Origin: Pseudidiomarina tainanensis
GTDB taxonomy: Bacteria > Pseudomonadota > Gammaproteobacteria > Enterobacterales > Alteromonadaceae
DNA length: 64,000 nucleotides
Direction: 5' to 3'
Assembly (NCBI RefSeq): GCF_004214835.1
Contig: NZ_PIQJ01000003.1
Coordinates: 159,409-223,408 of the forward strand
Shown here one piece after another: positions 17,769 through 25,696 of this stretch; position 1 is the first letter of the stretch, and every line of letters begins with the position of its first letter. The notes under the pieces are model-generated. The model was given only the letters and a program-made list of their open reading frames with translations, did not search any database and had not been told where the DNA came from. Made by a program: the position numbers and the translations under genes.

Positions 17769-19238
17769 ATGAAAAGTATTAACTTATTATCTCTTTCTCA
17801 GGCTCATGAATCATTAGCTCCTGACGAGTACAAGTCATTCAGAGAGCACTATGAAATAGATATTGATGATGCAGAGTTGGGTGATATAAAAGTATTGATA
17901 AACGAGATGTTATCTCTGTTGTCATTTGTCAATATTTACAATGATTTTTATGTTGGCTATAAAATACAACACATAAGCAAAGAGTTTGACTTGCTCCGCT
18001 TTGGGTCAAATTACATAGTAAATGTTGAGATTAAGAATGAAAGCACTGAAGAAAAGATAAAAAATCAGTTAACGAGAAACAAATATTATCTTCACCATAT
18101 TAATAAAGTCATCCACAACTATTGTTTTGTTGCTACAAGCAAGGTTTTATATCAATTGAACTCTTCGGGTGATATCGAAACCGTACCATTAGAATCGCTA
18201 GTCCAGTTGTTGACTAGTCAAAACTTAATTAAGCTCGAAAGCCCTGATGTTCTTTTCAACCCTTCTGACTATCTGGTCTCTCCATTTAATTCAACGACCA
18301 AGTTTCTAGCTGGACAGTATTTTCTGACTGGACAGCAAGAGACAATAAAAAATCAAATTACTAAAAACATCACGAGCTCTTCAGCCTCTGTTATTTCACT
18401 AACTGGAGGAGCAGGCACAGGAAAAACTTTGTTGACATACGATATTGTAAAGTCTCGTATGGGGGCTATGAAAACCGTAGTTGTGCATTGTGGGCAGTTG
18501 AATGATGGGCACCAAAGGCTAATCAACTCAGGCTGGCATATCGTCTCCATAAGAGATTTTAGAAATTACGACTTGACCAATGTCGATCTAGTTGTAGTCG
18601 ATGAAACACAACGAATATACGCAAATCAGTTCGACAAGTTAATAGCAGAAGCAGCGTCGAAAAATACCCATTGTATTTTTTCATATGACAGGCAGCAAAC
18701 ACTATCAAGGTCCGAAGCGCATACAAATATTGAAGGCAAGATTAATTCTATTGTTGGTGCTTACAAATATAGCTTGTCGGACAAAATAAGGACAAACAAA
18801 GAGATTGCGAATTTCATTAAAGTGCTATTCGACAATAAAAGAAACAATATAGCTGTATCGAATTGTGGGAATATTGACTTCGATTACTTTACCGACTCAT
18901 CAAATGTTAAAAATTATATCTCCCTGATAAGTAGTGAGGGCTGGGAGGTTCTACGGTTGACGCCATCTCAATATAACAATGAACACCATGAGTCATATTC
19001 TGAAGTTACTAGTAAGAATTCACATCGGGTCATTGGCCAAGAGTTTGACAATGTTGCAGTGGTAATAGATGAATACTTCTCTTATGGAGCTGATGGAAAG
19101 CTAATCTATACCTCAAGAACATACTATGATTCAGTGAAAATGTTATTTCAAAATATAACTAGAACTAGAAAAAAGCTAAAACTAATAATAATAGGAAATA
19201 GACAGATTCTAAGCCGGTGTTTGTCAGTTATGAAATAA
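17769..19238 (+). CDS. PD-(D/E)XK nuclease - SF1 helicase fusion (DUF2075-like)
   Basis: 489 residues, notably AT-rich compared with neighbouring core genes. The N-terminal part has EFDLLRFGSNYIVNVEIKN, with Asp74 and Glu87-x-Lys89 spaced as in PD-(D/E)XK nucleases. The C-terminal part is a superfamily 1 helicase of the DUF2075/Schlafen-like type: Walker A GGAGTGKT (213-220), Walker B LVVVDETQR (about 274-282), SYDRQQTLS, DKIRTNKEI and the late motifs VIGQEFDNVAVVIDE and NITRTRKKLKLIIIGN. The same two activities in one chain occur in single-protein phage defence (nuclease-helicase immunity type), so defence is a reasonable guess, not shown. It lies between two attC-like repeats and next to an IS. 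No partner gene is evident. Confidence 0.75.
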   Translation: MKSINLLSLSQAHESLAPDEYKSFREHYEIDIDDAELGDIKVLINEMLSLLSFVNIYNDFYVGYKIQHISKEFDLLRFGSNYIVNVEIKNESTEEKIKNQLTRNKYYLHHINKVIHNYCFVATSKVLYQLNSSGDIETVPLESLVQLLTSQNLIKLESPDVLFNPSDYLVSPFNSTTKFLAGQYFLTGQQETIKNQITKNITSSSASVISLTGGAGTGKTLLTYDIVKSRMGAMKTVVVHCGQLNDGHQRLINSGWHIVSIRDFRNYDLTNVDLVVVDETQRIYANQFDKLIAEAASKNTHCIFSYDRQQTLSRSEAHTNIEGKINSIVGAYKYSLSDKIRTNKEIANFIKVLFDNKRNNIAVSNCGNIDFDYFTDSSNVKNYISLISSEGWEVLRLTPSQYNNEHHESYSEVTSKNSHRVIGQEFDNVAVVIDEYFSYGADGKLIYTSRTYYDSVKMLFQNITRTRKKLKLIIIGNRQILSRCLSVMK

Positions 19239-19255
19239 GCCTAGAATGAGGCAAC

Positions 19256-19321
19256 TAACAAGGCGCTGCTGTCGGACAATTTCTCCGCTGCGCTCCAAAA
19301 TTACCGCAGAGCGCGGCGTTA
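19256..19321. repeat. AttC-like cassette recombination site after the helicase gene
   Basis: Begins CTAACAAGGCGCTGCTGTC (TAAC at 19256-19259) and ends GAGCGCGGCGTTA (GTTA at 19318-19321), starting 17 bases after the helicase stop. The arms pair imperfectly (TAAC/GTTA, GCGC/GCGC, CGG/CCG, AATTT/AAATT) around CTCCGCTGCGCTCC, with unpaired bases on one side. Size, TAAC...GTTA ends and position match attC sites of integron gene cassettes. The outer R'' and R' boxes deviate from consensus (AACTAAC, GTTAACG), and no integrase gene is in the window. Confidence 0.55.
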
Positions 19322-19440
19322 ACGTCCGCTGTTGGCACAAAGCAGTCCCGCTCCGAGTCATTTCCCAAGCATAGTATTTTGTATTTCAAGGGGCTATTCA
19401 ATATTGTAATTCGTAGACACGCCTTGAATAAGGAAATGAC

Positions 19441-19950
19441 ATGAAAACCAAATGGATTGCAGCGTTACTCTCTCTAGCCAATGTAACTTGCATAGCTGGA
19501 GCAACGGACTTAATTGGTCAGCGTTATCAGGACTTTCAGAAAGATTTTCCTGGGTTTAAGAAGTTATCCGGAAGTTGTCTTTTAGGCTGCATGTATTCAC
19601 TTGGCAGCGTTAAAGATCTCAGTACCGAAGAGCGCCTGATTATTTTATCCAAAAAAACGCAGGGCTCTAAACGATGGGAAATAGTCGACGTACTAGAAGG
19701 TCCTCAGGGGCGCGCAGCTGTATCAAACTGTACGGAAAATTATTCTTCATTTAAACAATTATATGGGAGCATGCCAGACGTGATGCCATCGAGCGACAAC
19801 TTTGTCGCTTTAATTAGTTCCGCATCTGAGAAAGATAAAGACAACAAGCTATGGTTAAAAGCGACACAAGTATTCATTATCGACACTGAGTCACACACGT
19901 TCAAAGAAATATCGAATGACGATGTCTATTGCTATGTAGGAATAGGCTAA
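19441..19950 (+). CDS. Secreted hypothetical protein
   Basis: 169 residues; I do not recognise the family. The N-terminus MKTKWIAALLSLANVTCIAGA is a signal peptide, so the product is probably periplasmic or, if the Cys is a lipobox, possibly membrane-anchored, though the lipobox fit is poor. The mature part has four further cysteines (SGSCLLGCMYS, SNCTEN, VYCYVG), enough for disulfides, and a charged KDKDNKLW stretch. AAGGAAATG precedes the ATG. It lies between the attC-like site and the Fur-box promoter region of the iron permease, so it might be the cargo of a second cassette or an unrelated orphan. Confidence 0.65.
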   Translation: MKTKWIAALLSLANVTCIAGATDLIGQRYQDFQKDFPGFKKLSGSCLLGCMYSLGSVKDLSTEERLIILSKKTQGSKRWEIVDVLEGPQGRAAVSNCTENYSSFKQLYGSMPDVMPSSDNFVALISSASEKDKDNKLWLKATQVFIIDTESHTFKEISNDDVYCYVGIG

Positions 19951-19967
19951 AAATACTCGTCAGCATT

Positions 19968-19986
19968 ATTGCGAATCATTCGCATT
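19968..19986. promoter_or_regulatory. Fur box upstream of the iron permease
   Basis: ATTGCGAATCATTCGCATT is a 19-bp near-perfect palindrome (8 of 9 positions per arm) of Fur-box size and central AATCATT core. It lies 75 bases before the FTR1 gene. Iron-dependent repression of that gene is inferred. Confidence 0.65.
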
Positions 19987-20060
19987 AGTAGTAACATCGC
20001 TCGTCATAACATGCACTTTGTTTCTATCTTTTAAACGTTTCAAATTGACGAGCGAACCTC

Positions 20061-22004
20061 ATGACGCTTCAAGCCATTACTCGTGCCGCGTTGGCGGTTG
20101 TTGTTTTTGCCACGCTGGCTGTATTAAGCCCGCAGATACAAGCCCAGTCCTTAGCGAATCAAACAGCCAATCAACCAGAACTGCAACAAGAATACATGCG
20201 TCAAATTGCGCAGTTGGTGGAATATGTTGGAGTGGATTACAGCGAGGCGGTTGCCAACGGCGAAGTAGTTAACGCTGGCGAATATGCCGAAATGGAAGAG
20301 TTCTCGTCAATTATTCTGCGCAATATCAACACCCTCGCAACTGACAATCCAGCGCTACAAACGTTAATCCAGCCGGCGCAACAGCTACGCGAATTAATCA
20401 TGAGTAAAGCGAATTTGGCTGAGGTGCGCGGTGCAACCTCGCAGTTACGCGCGCAAATTTTGCAGCTGTTACCGAAAGTGGAACTGCCAAAAGCATTGTT
20501 GCCAACGGCGCAAACCAAAGAGATATATCAAGCGCAATGTAGTGCATGTCATGGCCAGCAAGGTCAAGGTGACGGCCCTGCAGGGCAAAACCTAGAACCT
20601 GCGCCAACCAACTTTACTGATTTGGAGCGCGCTGAAAACCGCTCGCTACTTGGTCTATACGATGCTATTACGAAGGGCATTGACGACACCGCCATGATGG
20701 CCTTCACCGATTTGACCGAGCAGCAGCGTTGGTCGCTGGCATTTTATGTGGGCTCGCTCGCGTTTCAACACGGTACCGTGGTTGCGCCGCAAGCCAGCAT
20801 GGATGTGATTGATTTACAGCAAATGGTTAATACGAGCCCAGCACAATTACGTGCTGAGCTACCGAGTTCTCAAGCGAATTTGGTCACTATTTTACGGGCG
20901 AATCCGCAACAAATTTTCCAAGCTGAAATATCGCCATTTGCGGTGGCAAAAGCGCGCCTACAAGCGGCGGAAGAGGCCTACAAAGCAGGTGAATTAAAGC
21001 GTGCAAACCACCTCGCAGTCAGTGCTTACTTAGATGGCTTTGAATTAATGGAGAACGGTTTGAGTGCATACGATGCCGCACAAACCAAAGCCATTGAAGC
21101 GCAAATGATGGACTTGCGTCGCATTATTGCAACGCCGAATCAGCAAACACAAGTGAGCGCCGCGATTAGTGACACCCTAGCGGCCCTGGAGCGTGCCCAA
21201 GCCACCATGAATGAGCAGCAGCTTTCAAATACTGCGTTAGCAACAGCGAGCTTTGTGATTTTGCTGCGTGAAGGCTTAGAAGCGTTGTTGGTGGTGCTGG
21301 CGCTGATTACCGTACTGCGTCGTACTGAGCGGAACGATGCCGTGAAATATGTGCACTCAGGTTGGCTTGCTGCGCTTGTGCTCGGCGGTTTGACCTGGTG
21401 GGCGGCGCAGTCACTGATTTCAATTAGTGGTGCGAGCCGCGAGATCATGGAAGGTGTGGCTGCGGGTATTGCCGCAGTGGTGTTGGTGTACGTCGGTATA
21501 TGGATGCACAGCAAAACCAATGCACAGGCATGGCAGCGATACATCAAGCAAAATCTCAATGCTCATTTAGCGGCCGGGACGTTGTGGGGTATTGCCCTGT
21601 TGAGCTTTATTGCCGTGTATCGCGAAGTGTTTGAAACCGTGCTGTTCTATCAGTCATTACTGACTCAAGCGCAAAGCGCGCAGCACACCAGCGTTTGGGG
21701 CGGATTTATCGCAGCCGCCGTGGTATTGGCAATGATCACGTGGGTTATCTTACGCTTTAGCGTGAAACTGCCAATTGCCAAGTTCTTTGCTTACACCACG
21801 TACTTGCTGCTGATACTTGCGTTCGTGTTAGCCGGTAAAGCAATGATCGCATTCCAAGAGGCAGGTTGGCTTAGCGCCACACCATTCCCTGTGTCGTTGA
21901 ATATCGACTGGCTCGGTATGACCGCCACGTGGGAGAGTCTTGGTGCGCAGGTGCTTGTGCTGATTGTGTTTAGCGTGTTCTTTCTTAAACAAAGAAAAAT
22001 TTAG
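20061..22004 (+). CDS. Cytochrome c - FTR1 family iron permease fusion
   Basis: 647-residue inner-membrane protein for high-affinity iron uptake, probably coupling ferrous iron oxidation to transport. In order: signal peptide (1-29, ending IQAQS), a helical region, a c-type cytochrome domain with the haem motif CSACH (Cys160, Cys163, His164) and GDGPAGQNL, a second helical periplasmic region, and a C-terminal FTR1 permease with about seven membrane helices. The two FTR1 signatures are REGLEALLVVLA (Arg403) and REVFETVLFYQ (Arg521). The fused cytochrome may take electrons from iron during oxidation-linked import. A Fur box lies upstream. Confidence 0.9.
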   Translation: MTLQAITRAALAVVVFATLAVLSPQIQAQSLANQTANQPELQQEYMRQIAQLVEYVGVDYSEAVANGEVVNAGEYAEMEEFSSIILRNINTLATDNPALQTLIQPAQQLRELIMSKANLAEVRGATSQLRAQILQLLPKVELPKALLPTAQTKEIYQAQCSACHGQQGQGDGPAGQNLEPAPTNFTDLERAENRSLLGLYDAITKGIDDTAMMAFTDLTEQQRWSLAFYVGSLAFQHGTVVAPQASMDVIDLQQMVNTSPAQLRAELPSSQANLVTILRANPQQIFQAEISPFAVAKARLQAAEEAYKAGELKRANHLAVSAYLDGFELMENGLSAYDAAQTKAIEAQMMDLRRIIATPNQQTQVSAAISDTLAALERAQATMNEQQLSNTALATASFVILLREGLEALLVVLALITVLRRTERNDAVKYVHSGWLAALVLGGLTWWAAQSLISISGASREIMEGVAAGIAAVVLVYVGIWMHSKTNAQAWQRYIKQNLNAHLAAGTLWGIALLSFIAVYREVFETVLFYQSLLTQAQSAQHTSVWGGFIAAAVVLAMITWVILRFSVKLPIAKFFAYTTYLLLILAFVLAGKAMIAFQEAGWLSATPFPVSLNIDWLGMTATWESLGAQVLVLIVFSVFFLKQRKI

Positions 22005-22036
22005 CTAGCGGGATTTGAATTACGGCCTATACTTAG

Positions 22037-22065
22037 GTATATCCATTTTGAATATACAATTGGAT
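22037..22065. promoter_or_regulatory. Palindromic operator upstream of vapBC
   Basis: GTATAT (22037-22042) and ATATAC (22052-22057) form an inverted repeat, with ATCCA (22041-22045) and TGGAT (22061-22065) as a second overlapping pair. Position just before the antitoxin gene fits autoregulation by a VapBC complex. Confidence 0.5.
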
Positions 22066-22078
22066 AAAGGAGGCGCGT

Positions 22079-22321
22079 ATGAAATCAACGAAAGCTAAAA
22101 CCAAAATATTTAAAAGTAATCAAACCCAGGCGGTGCGATTGCCGAAAGATGTCGCCTTCCCTGAAGATGTTAGGGAAGTGGAAGTCTTAGTGGTTGGAGA
22201 AAGTCGTATCATAACGCCAGCAAAATCGAGTTGGCGTAGTTGGTTTTCAGGAGAACCGGCAAGCTCAGATTTCATGACTGAACGAGATCAACCAGATGAA
22301 CAACAGCGAGAAACGCTGTGA
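22079..22321 (+). CDS. vapB: VapB-type antitoxin
   Basis: 80 residues with an N-terminal AbrB/SpoVT-like DNA-binding domain: KIFKSNQTQAVRLPKDVAFPEDVREVEVLVVGESRIITP matches VapB antitoxins. The acidic, disordered C-terminus (residues 55-80) would bind and inhibit the toxin. A near-perfect AAAGGAGG lies 6 bases before the ATG. The 3' end overlaps vapC by 4 bases (GTGA), a normal antitoxin-toxin arrangement, and a palindrome upstream fits autoregulation. Confidence 0.88.
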   Translation: MKSTKAKTKIFKSNQTQAVRLPKDVAFPEDVREVEVLVVGESRIITPAKSSWRSWFSGEPASSDFMTERDQPDEQQRETL

Positions 22322-22767
22322 ATCTGCGTTACATGCTCGACACGAATATTTGTATCTATGTCATGAAAAATCGACCTGAGTTTTTGGCCGATTTATTTGA
22401 TGCCCACGCACGAGAGTTATGCGTTAGTTCTGTTACCGTCATGGAACTGTATTATGGCGTTGAATGTTCTGCGCAGCGTGTCAGCAACGCAGATAAACTA
22501 GAGAGCTTTTTGTCGCGCCTTCAAGTACTGGATTACGACACGGCGGCAGCCTACCAAACTGCGATTATTCGTGCTGAGCTGCGTCGATTAGGAACACCAA
22601 TCGGTTCATATGATGGGATGATAGCCGGACACGCAAGATCTCATTCATTAACGGTAGTCACCAATAATGTCAGTGAGTTTATTCGTGTACCTGGGCTAAT
22701 GATCGAAAATTGGCTACAGCAATCGCCACAATCAACGGTTAACGAACCTCTACCAGCTTACCGCTAG
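22318..22767 (+). CDS. vapC: VapC-type PIN-domain toxin
   Basis: 149-residue PIN-domain endoribonuclease; VapC toxins usually cut tRNA or rRNA. Acidic active-site residues lie in MLDTNICIYVMKN (Asp8), VTVMELYYGVE and SYDGMIAGHA (Asp), with TNNVSEFIRVPGL near the end. The GTG start at 22318 overlaps the vapB stop; an ATG five codons on is possible. The family assignment is firm, the RNA target unknown. The gene is convergent with the HDAC-like gene, 7 bases apart. Confidence 0.9.
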   Translation: MNLRYMLDTNICIYVMKNRPEFLADLFDAHARELCVSSVTVMELYYGVECSAQRVSNADKLESFLSRLQVLDYDTAAAYQTAIIRAELRRLGTPIGSYDGMIAGHARSHSLTVVTNNVSEFIRVPGLMIENWLQQSPQSTVNEPLPAYR

Positions 22768-22774
22768 CCTGACG

Positions 22775-23698
22775 TCACTGCATGCCTTTCAAAAATGCGA
22801 CCACACTTCGCCCCAGCGAGCTGTGGTCGTAACCACCTTCTAAAGTCGCAACAATGCGGCCTTCACAGTAGCGTTCAGCCAACTCCTTCAGTTCACGTCC
22901 TATCCAGTGATAGTCCGTTTCGGTGAGCTTAAACTGCGCCATGTCATCTTCTAAATGACCATCAAAACCCGCGGAAACCATGATCAGTTGCGGCTCAAAG
23001 GCATCAATGGCAGGGAACCAGCGTTCGCGCACGGCTGCTTGCCACGTTGGGCCATCGCAGCCGGCTGGCAACGGAATATTGATCACTTCGTGACTAATGG
23101 TTTCGGTACCTGAATTCGGGTACAGCGGGTGTTGAAACGAGCTACAAAACAGCACGCGTTCGTCATTTAGAAAAATGTCTTCGGTGCCGTTACCGTGATG
23201 CACGTCAAAGTCAACAATTGCCACGCGCTCAATGCCGTAAGCATGCATAGCGTAAGCAGTGGCCACGGCGATATTGTTGAATATACAAAAGCCCATGGCG
23301 GCATCCCATGTGGCATGGTGACCGGGCGGGCGTACCGAGCAAAATGCTCGGCGATTCTCGGCGGTAAACACTTCGTCAACGGCGCAAATCCCGCTGCCGG
23401 CAGCATACAAAGCTGCACGCAGGGTACCGGCGGTCATCATGGTGTCGGGGTCGAGCCAAATATGTTGGTCGGGTTCAGTGGGCGCACGTTCGAACACGTC
23501 ATCGACATAGTTTGCGGCGTGCACGCGGAGTAAGTCCTCACGTGTTGCTGGTTTGGCGTCTTTTTGCGTAAGCGCAAATTCCATGCCCGAGCGAATAATC
23601 TGATCGTTAATGGCGGCGATACGCGCCGGCTCTTCTGGGTGCACCTCAGAAACGCGATGCAAGCTGCAATATTGATGACTAAATACGGTTATCGACAT
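22775..23698 (-). CDS. HDAC-family deacetylase
   Basis: 307-residue zinc-dependent deacetylase of the histone deacetylase/AcuC/acetylpolyamine amidohydrolase family. Signatures in order: RVSEVHPEEPARI, RPPGHHATWDAAMGFCIFNN (tandem active-site His), VDFDVHHGNGTEDIF (zinc Asp and His), SAGFDGHLEDDMA (zinc Asp) and TLEGGYDHSSLG (ending at the active-site Tyr). All catalytic residues are present. It starts 3 bases after the CoA-transferase/GNAT gene, so the two are one operon. This suggests removal of acetyl groups put on by the partner GNAT domain, or hydrolysis of small acetylated molecules; the substrate is unknown. Confidence 0.92.
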   Translation of the reverse strand: MSITVFSHQYCSLHRVSEVHPEEPARIAAINDQIIRSGMEFALTQKDAKPATREDLLRVHAANYVDDVFERAPTEPDQHIWLDPDTMMTAGTLRAALYAAGSGICAVDEVFTAENRRAFCSVRPPGHHATWDAAMGFCIFNNIAVATAYAMHAYGIERVAIVDFDVHHGNGTEDIFLNDERVLFCSSFQHPLYPNSGTETISHEVINIPLPAGCDGPTWQAAVRERWFPAIDAFEPQLIMVSAGFDGHLEDDMAQFKLTETDYHWIGRELKELAERYCEGRIVATLEGGYDHSSLGRSVVAFLKGMQ

Positions 23699-23701
23699 AC
23701 A

Positions 23702-25570
23702 TCACTCACTGTCTGCGGGTGCGCTAAGCACCAACTCCAAATACACTTCGCCAGGCTCTTCTGAAGGCTTACGCACAAATCCGGCGCGTTCAAACACCGC
23801 CAACATTTTGCCGTTTTCTGAGCGCACGTAAGCAAGCATGCGCTCAAGGCCACGCTCGCGGGCAATTCGCTTCATTTCTTCCAACAGGCGGGTTGCCATG
23901 CCTTTACCGTGCTGAGTTTCTCGCGTTACAAAGGCCACTTCACAGCTTTTTTCGTCGTGTAGCAGATAATAGCGACCAACGGCTTGAATCTGCGCCATTG
24001 AGCCTTTTTGTCGCACAATACATAACGCCAAATCACGCGACTGATCGACACTCACCAAGGTGCATGATTTTTCCCGGCTCATGCTGGTAGGCACCGTGTT
24101 ATAGCGCATCTGCAGGGTTTCTTTGGTGTGCGAATAGAAGAACTCTTGCAGGCGGCGCTCGTCACTCGGATTCAGGGGACGCAAGTCAAAGAACTCACCA
24201 TTAATGGAGATCTCTTTAAAGCCAACCGGGCCAAGCTCAGGCACTTCAACCGAGTGCAGAATTTGATAGTGGGGCACATAGTAATGCTTACGCACTTCTT
24301 CTAATAATTGCTGGCGGAATTTTGGATGCGCAACACGAATTAATTCCAACGCACGTTCACGAATACTTTTACCGCGCAGCGATGCCACGCCAAACTCGGT
24401 GACCACGTAGTACACATGCGCGCGCGAGGTGGCGACGCCACTGCCTTCGCTAATAAATGGCACAATCCGTGAGACGGTCCCGTTTTTGGCGGTTGAGGGC
24501 AGGGCGATCACTGGTTTACCGCCAGGACTCATGCTGGCGCCACGGCTAAAGTCCACATGCCCGCCAATTCCACTATAAAAATGATGACCAATGGAATCCG
24601 ACACCACTTGCCCGGTTAAATCCACCTCAATGGCGCTGTTAATCGAGACCATTTTTTCGTTGCGGGCTATGTTCGCTGGTGAGTTCACATATTCCGATGG
24701 ATAAAAGCCGATGTGCGGGTTGTTGTTCACAAAGTCATAGAGCTTCTTGCTACCAATGCAAAAGCTAGTCACCGCTTTGTGCTGGTGATAGGTCTTCTTG
24801 CGGTTGTTGATCACGCCGCTAAGCATCAGTTCCATAATTCCGTCAGTAATCAGCTCGCTGTGTACGCCTAAGTCTTTGTGATTGCTCAAGTAGCGCAAAA
24901 CGGCATCGCAAATTTTGCCAAAGCCAATTTGAATGGTGGCGCCATCTTCCACCAACAACGATACATACTGGCCAATCCGCTCGGTCACGGCATCGAGCTC
25001 AGGCGCGGTAATTTCTGGCAGGTCTTGCTCGGCTTCAAAAAAGGCATCAATTTGGCCTTTGTGAACGAATGCTTGGCCAAAAGTGACGGGCATTTTCGGA
25101 TTCACTTGGGCAATAACCTTTTTCGCTGAACGCAAGGCCGAGGACACAATATCTACGGACACGCCAAGCGAATGGTAACCGTATTGGTCGGGCGGGCTCA
25201 CCATGATGAGCGCCGCATCAAGAGGCAGAATCTCTTCGCTAAATAACGACGGAATATCAGACATGAATGCAGGGGTGTAATCGGCACGGCCTTCGGCAAC
25301 GGCTTTGCGTACTTTCTCGCCACCAATAAACAGCGAGTTGACCTTGAAGGTCTGGTTGTATTCGGGGTTCACCCAGTGGTTATCGCCAAGCGCATAAATC
25401 TGCACAATTTCGATATCGTGAAAGTGTTGACTGTGATCGGCAAGGTCGTGCAGCAATGCGTGAGGAACGCCTGCGTGGGTGCCAATAAAAATACGGTCAC
25501 CAGACTTTAGTAGCTGTTGCCACTTTGCCGGTTGGCCATCAACCATCAACTGTCGTTCATTGCTACCCAT
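23702..25570 (-). CDS. Acetyl-CoA hydrolase/transferase fused to a GNAT acetyltransferase
   Basis: 622 residues. Residues 1 to about 430 are a class I CoA-transferase of the acetyl-CoA hydrolase/4-hydroxybutyrate CoA-transferase type, with GDRIFIGTHAGVPHALL near the N-terminus, IQIGFGKICDAVL and GIGGHVDFSRGASMSPGGKPVIALPSTA. The last 170 residues are a GNAT domain: VAFVTRETQHGKGMATRLLEEMKRIARERG includes the acetyl-CoA loop (Q/R-x-x-G-x-G/A), then AYVRSENGKMLAVFERAGFV. A protein with both acyl-CoA hydrolysis/transfer and N-acetyltransfer, co-transcribed with a deacetylase, points to acetylation control of acyl-CoA metabolism. Activity on a specific substrate is not deducible. Confidence 0.88.
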   Translation of the reverse strand: MGSNERQLMVDGQPAKWQQLLKSGDRIFIGTHAGVPHALLHDLADHSQHFHDIEIVQIYALGDNHWVNPEYNQTFKVNSLFIGGEKVRKAVAEGRADYTPAFMSDIPSLFSEEILPLDAALIMVSPPDQYGYHSLGVSVDIVSSALRSAKKVIAQVNPKMPVTFGQAFVHKGQIDAFFEAEQDLPEITAPELDAVTERIGQYVSLLVEDGATIQIGFGKICDAVLRYLSNHKDLGVHSELITDGIMELMLSGVINNRKKTYHQHKAVTSFCIGSKKLYDFVNNNPHIGFYPSEYVNSPANIARNEKMVSINSAIEVDLTGQVVSDSIGHHFYSGIGGHVDFSRGASMSPGGKPVIALPSTAKNGTVSRIVPFISEGSGVATSRAHVYYVVTEFGVASLRGKSIRERALELIRVAHPKFRQQLLEEVRKHYYVPHYQILHSVEVPELGPVGFKEISINGEFFDLRPLNPSDERRLQEFFYSHTKETLQMRYNTVPTSMSREKSCTLVSVDQSRDLALCIVRQKGSMAQIQAVGRYYLLHDEKSCEVAFVTRETQHGKGMATRLLEEMKRIARERGLERMLAYVRSENGKMLAVFERAGFVRKPSEEPGEVYLELVLSAPADSE

Positions 25571-25696
25571 GGTCTCATTCCTTATGCCGTACTAATACTG
25601 CAATGAGTTACTAAGGCAGTATAAACATAATTTTGGCTTCGACGAAATTGGCGCTATGCTGTGGGGCGTCATTTTTCAAACAATAAGAATAAACCT

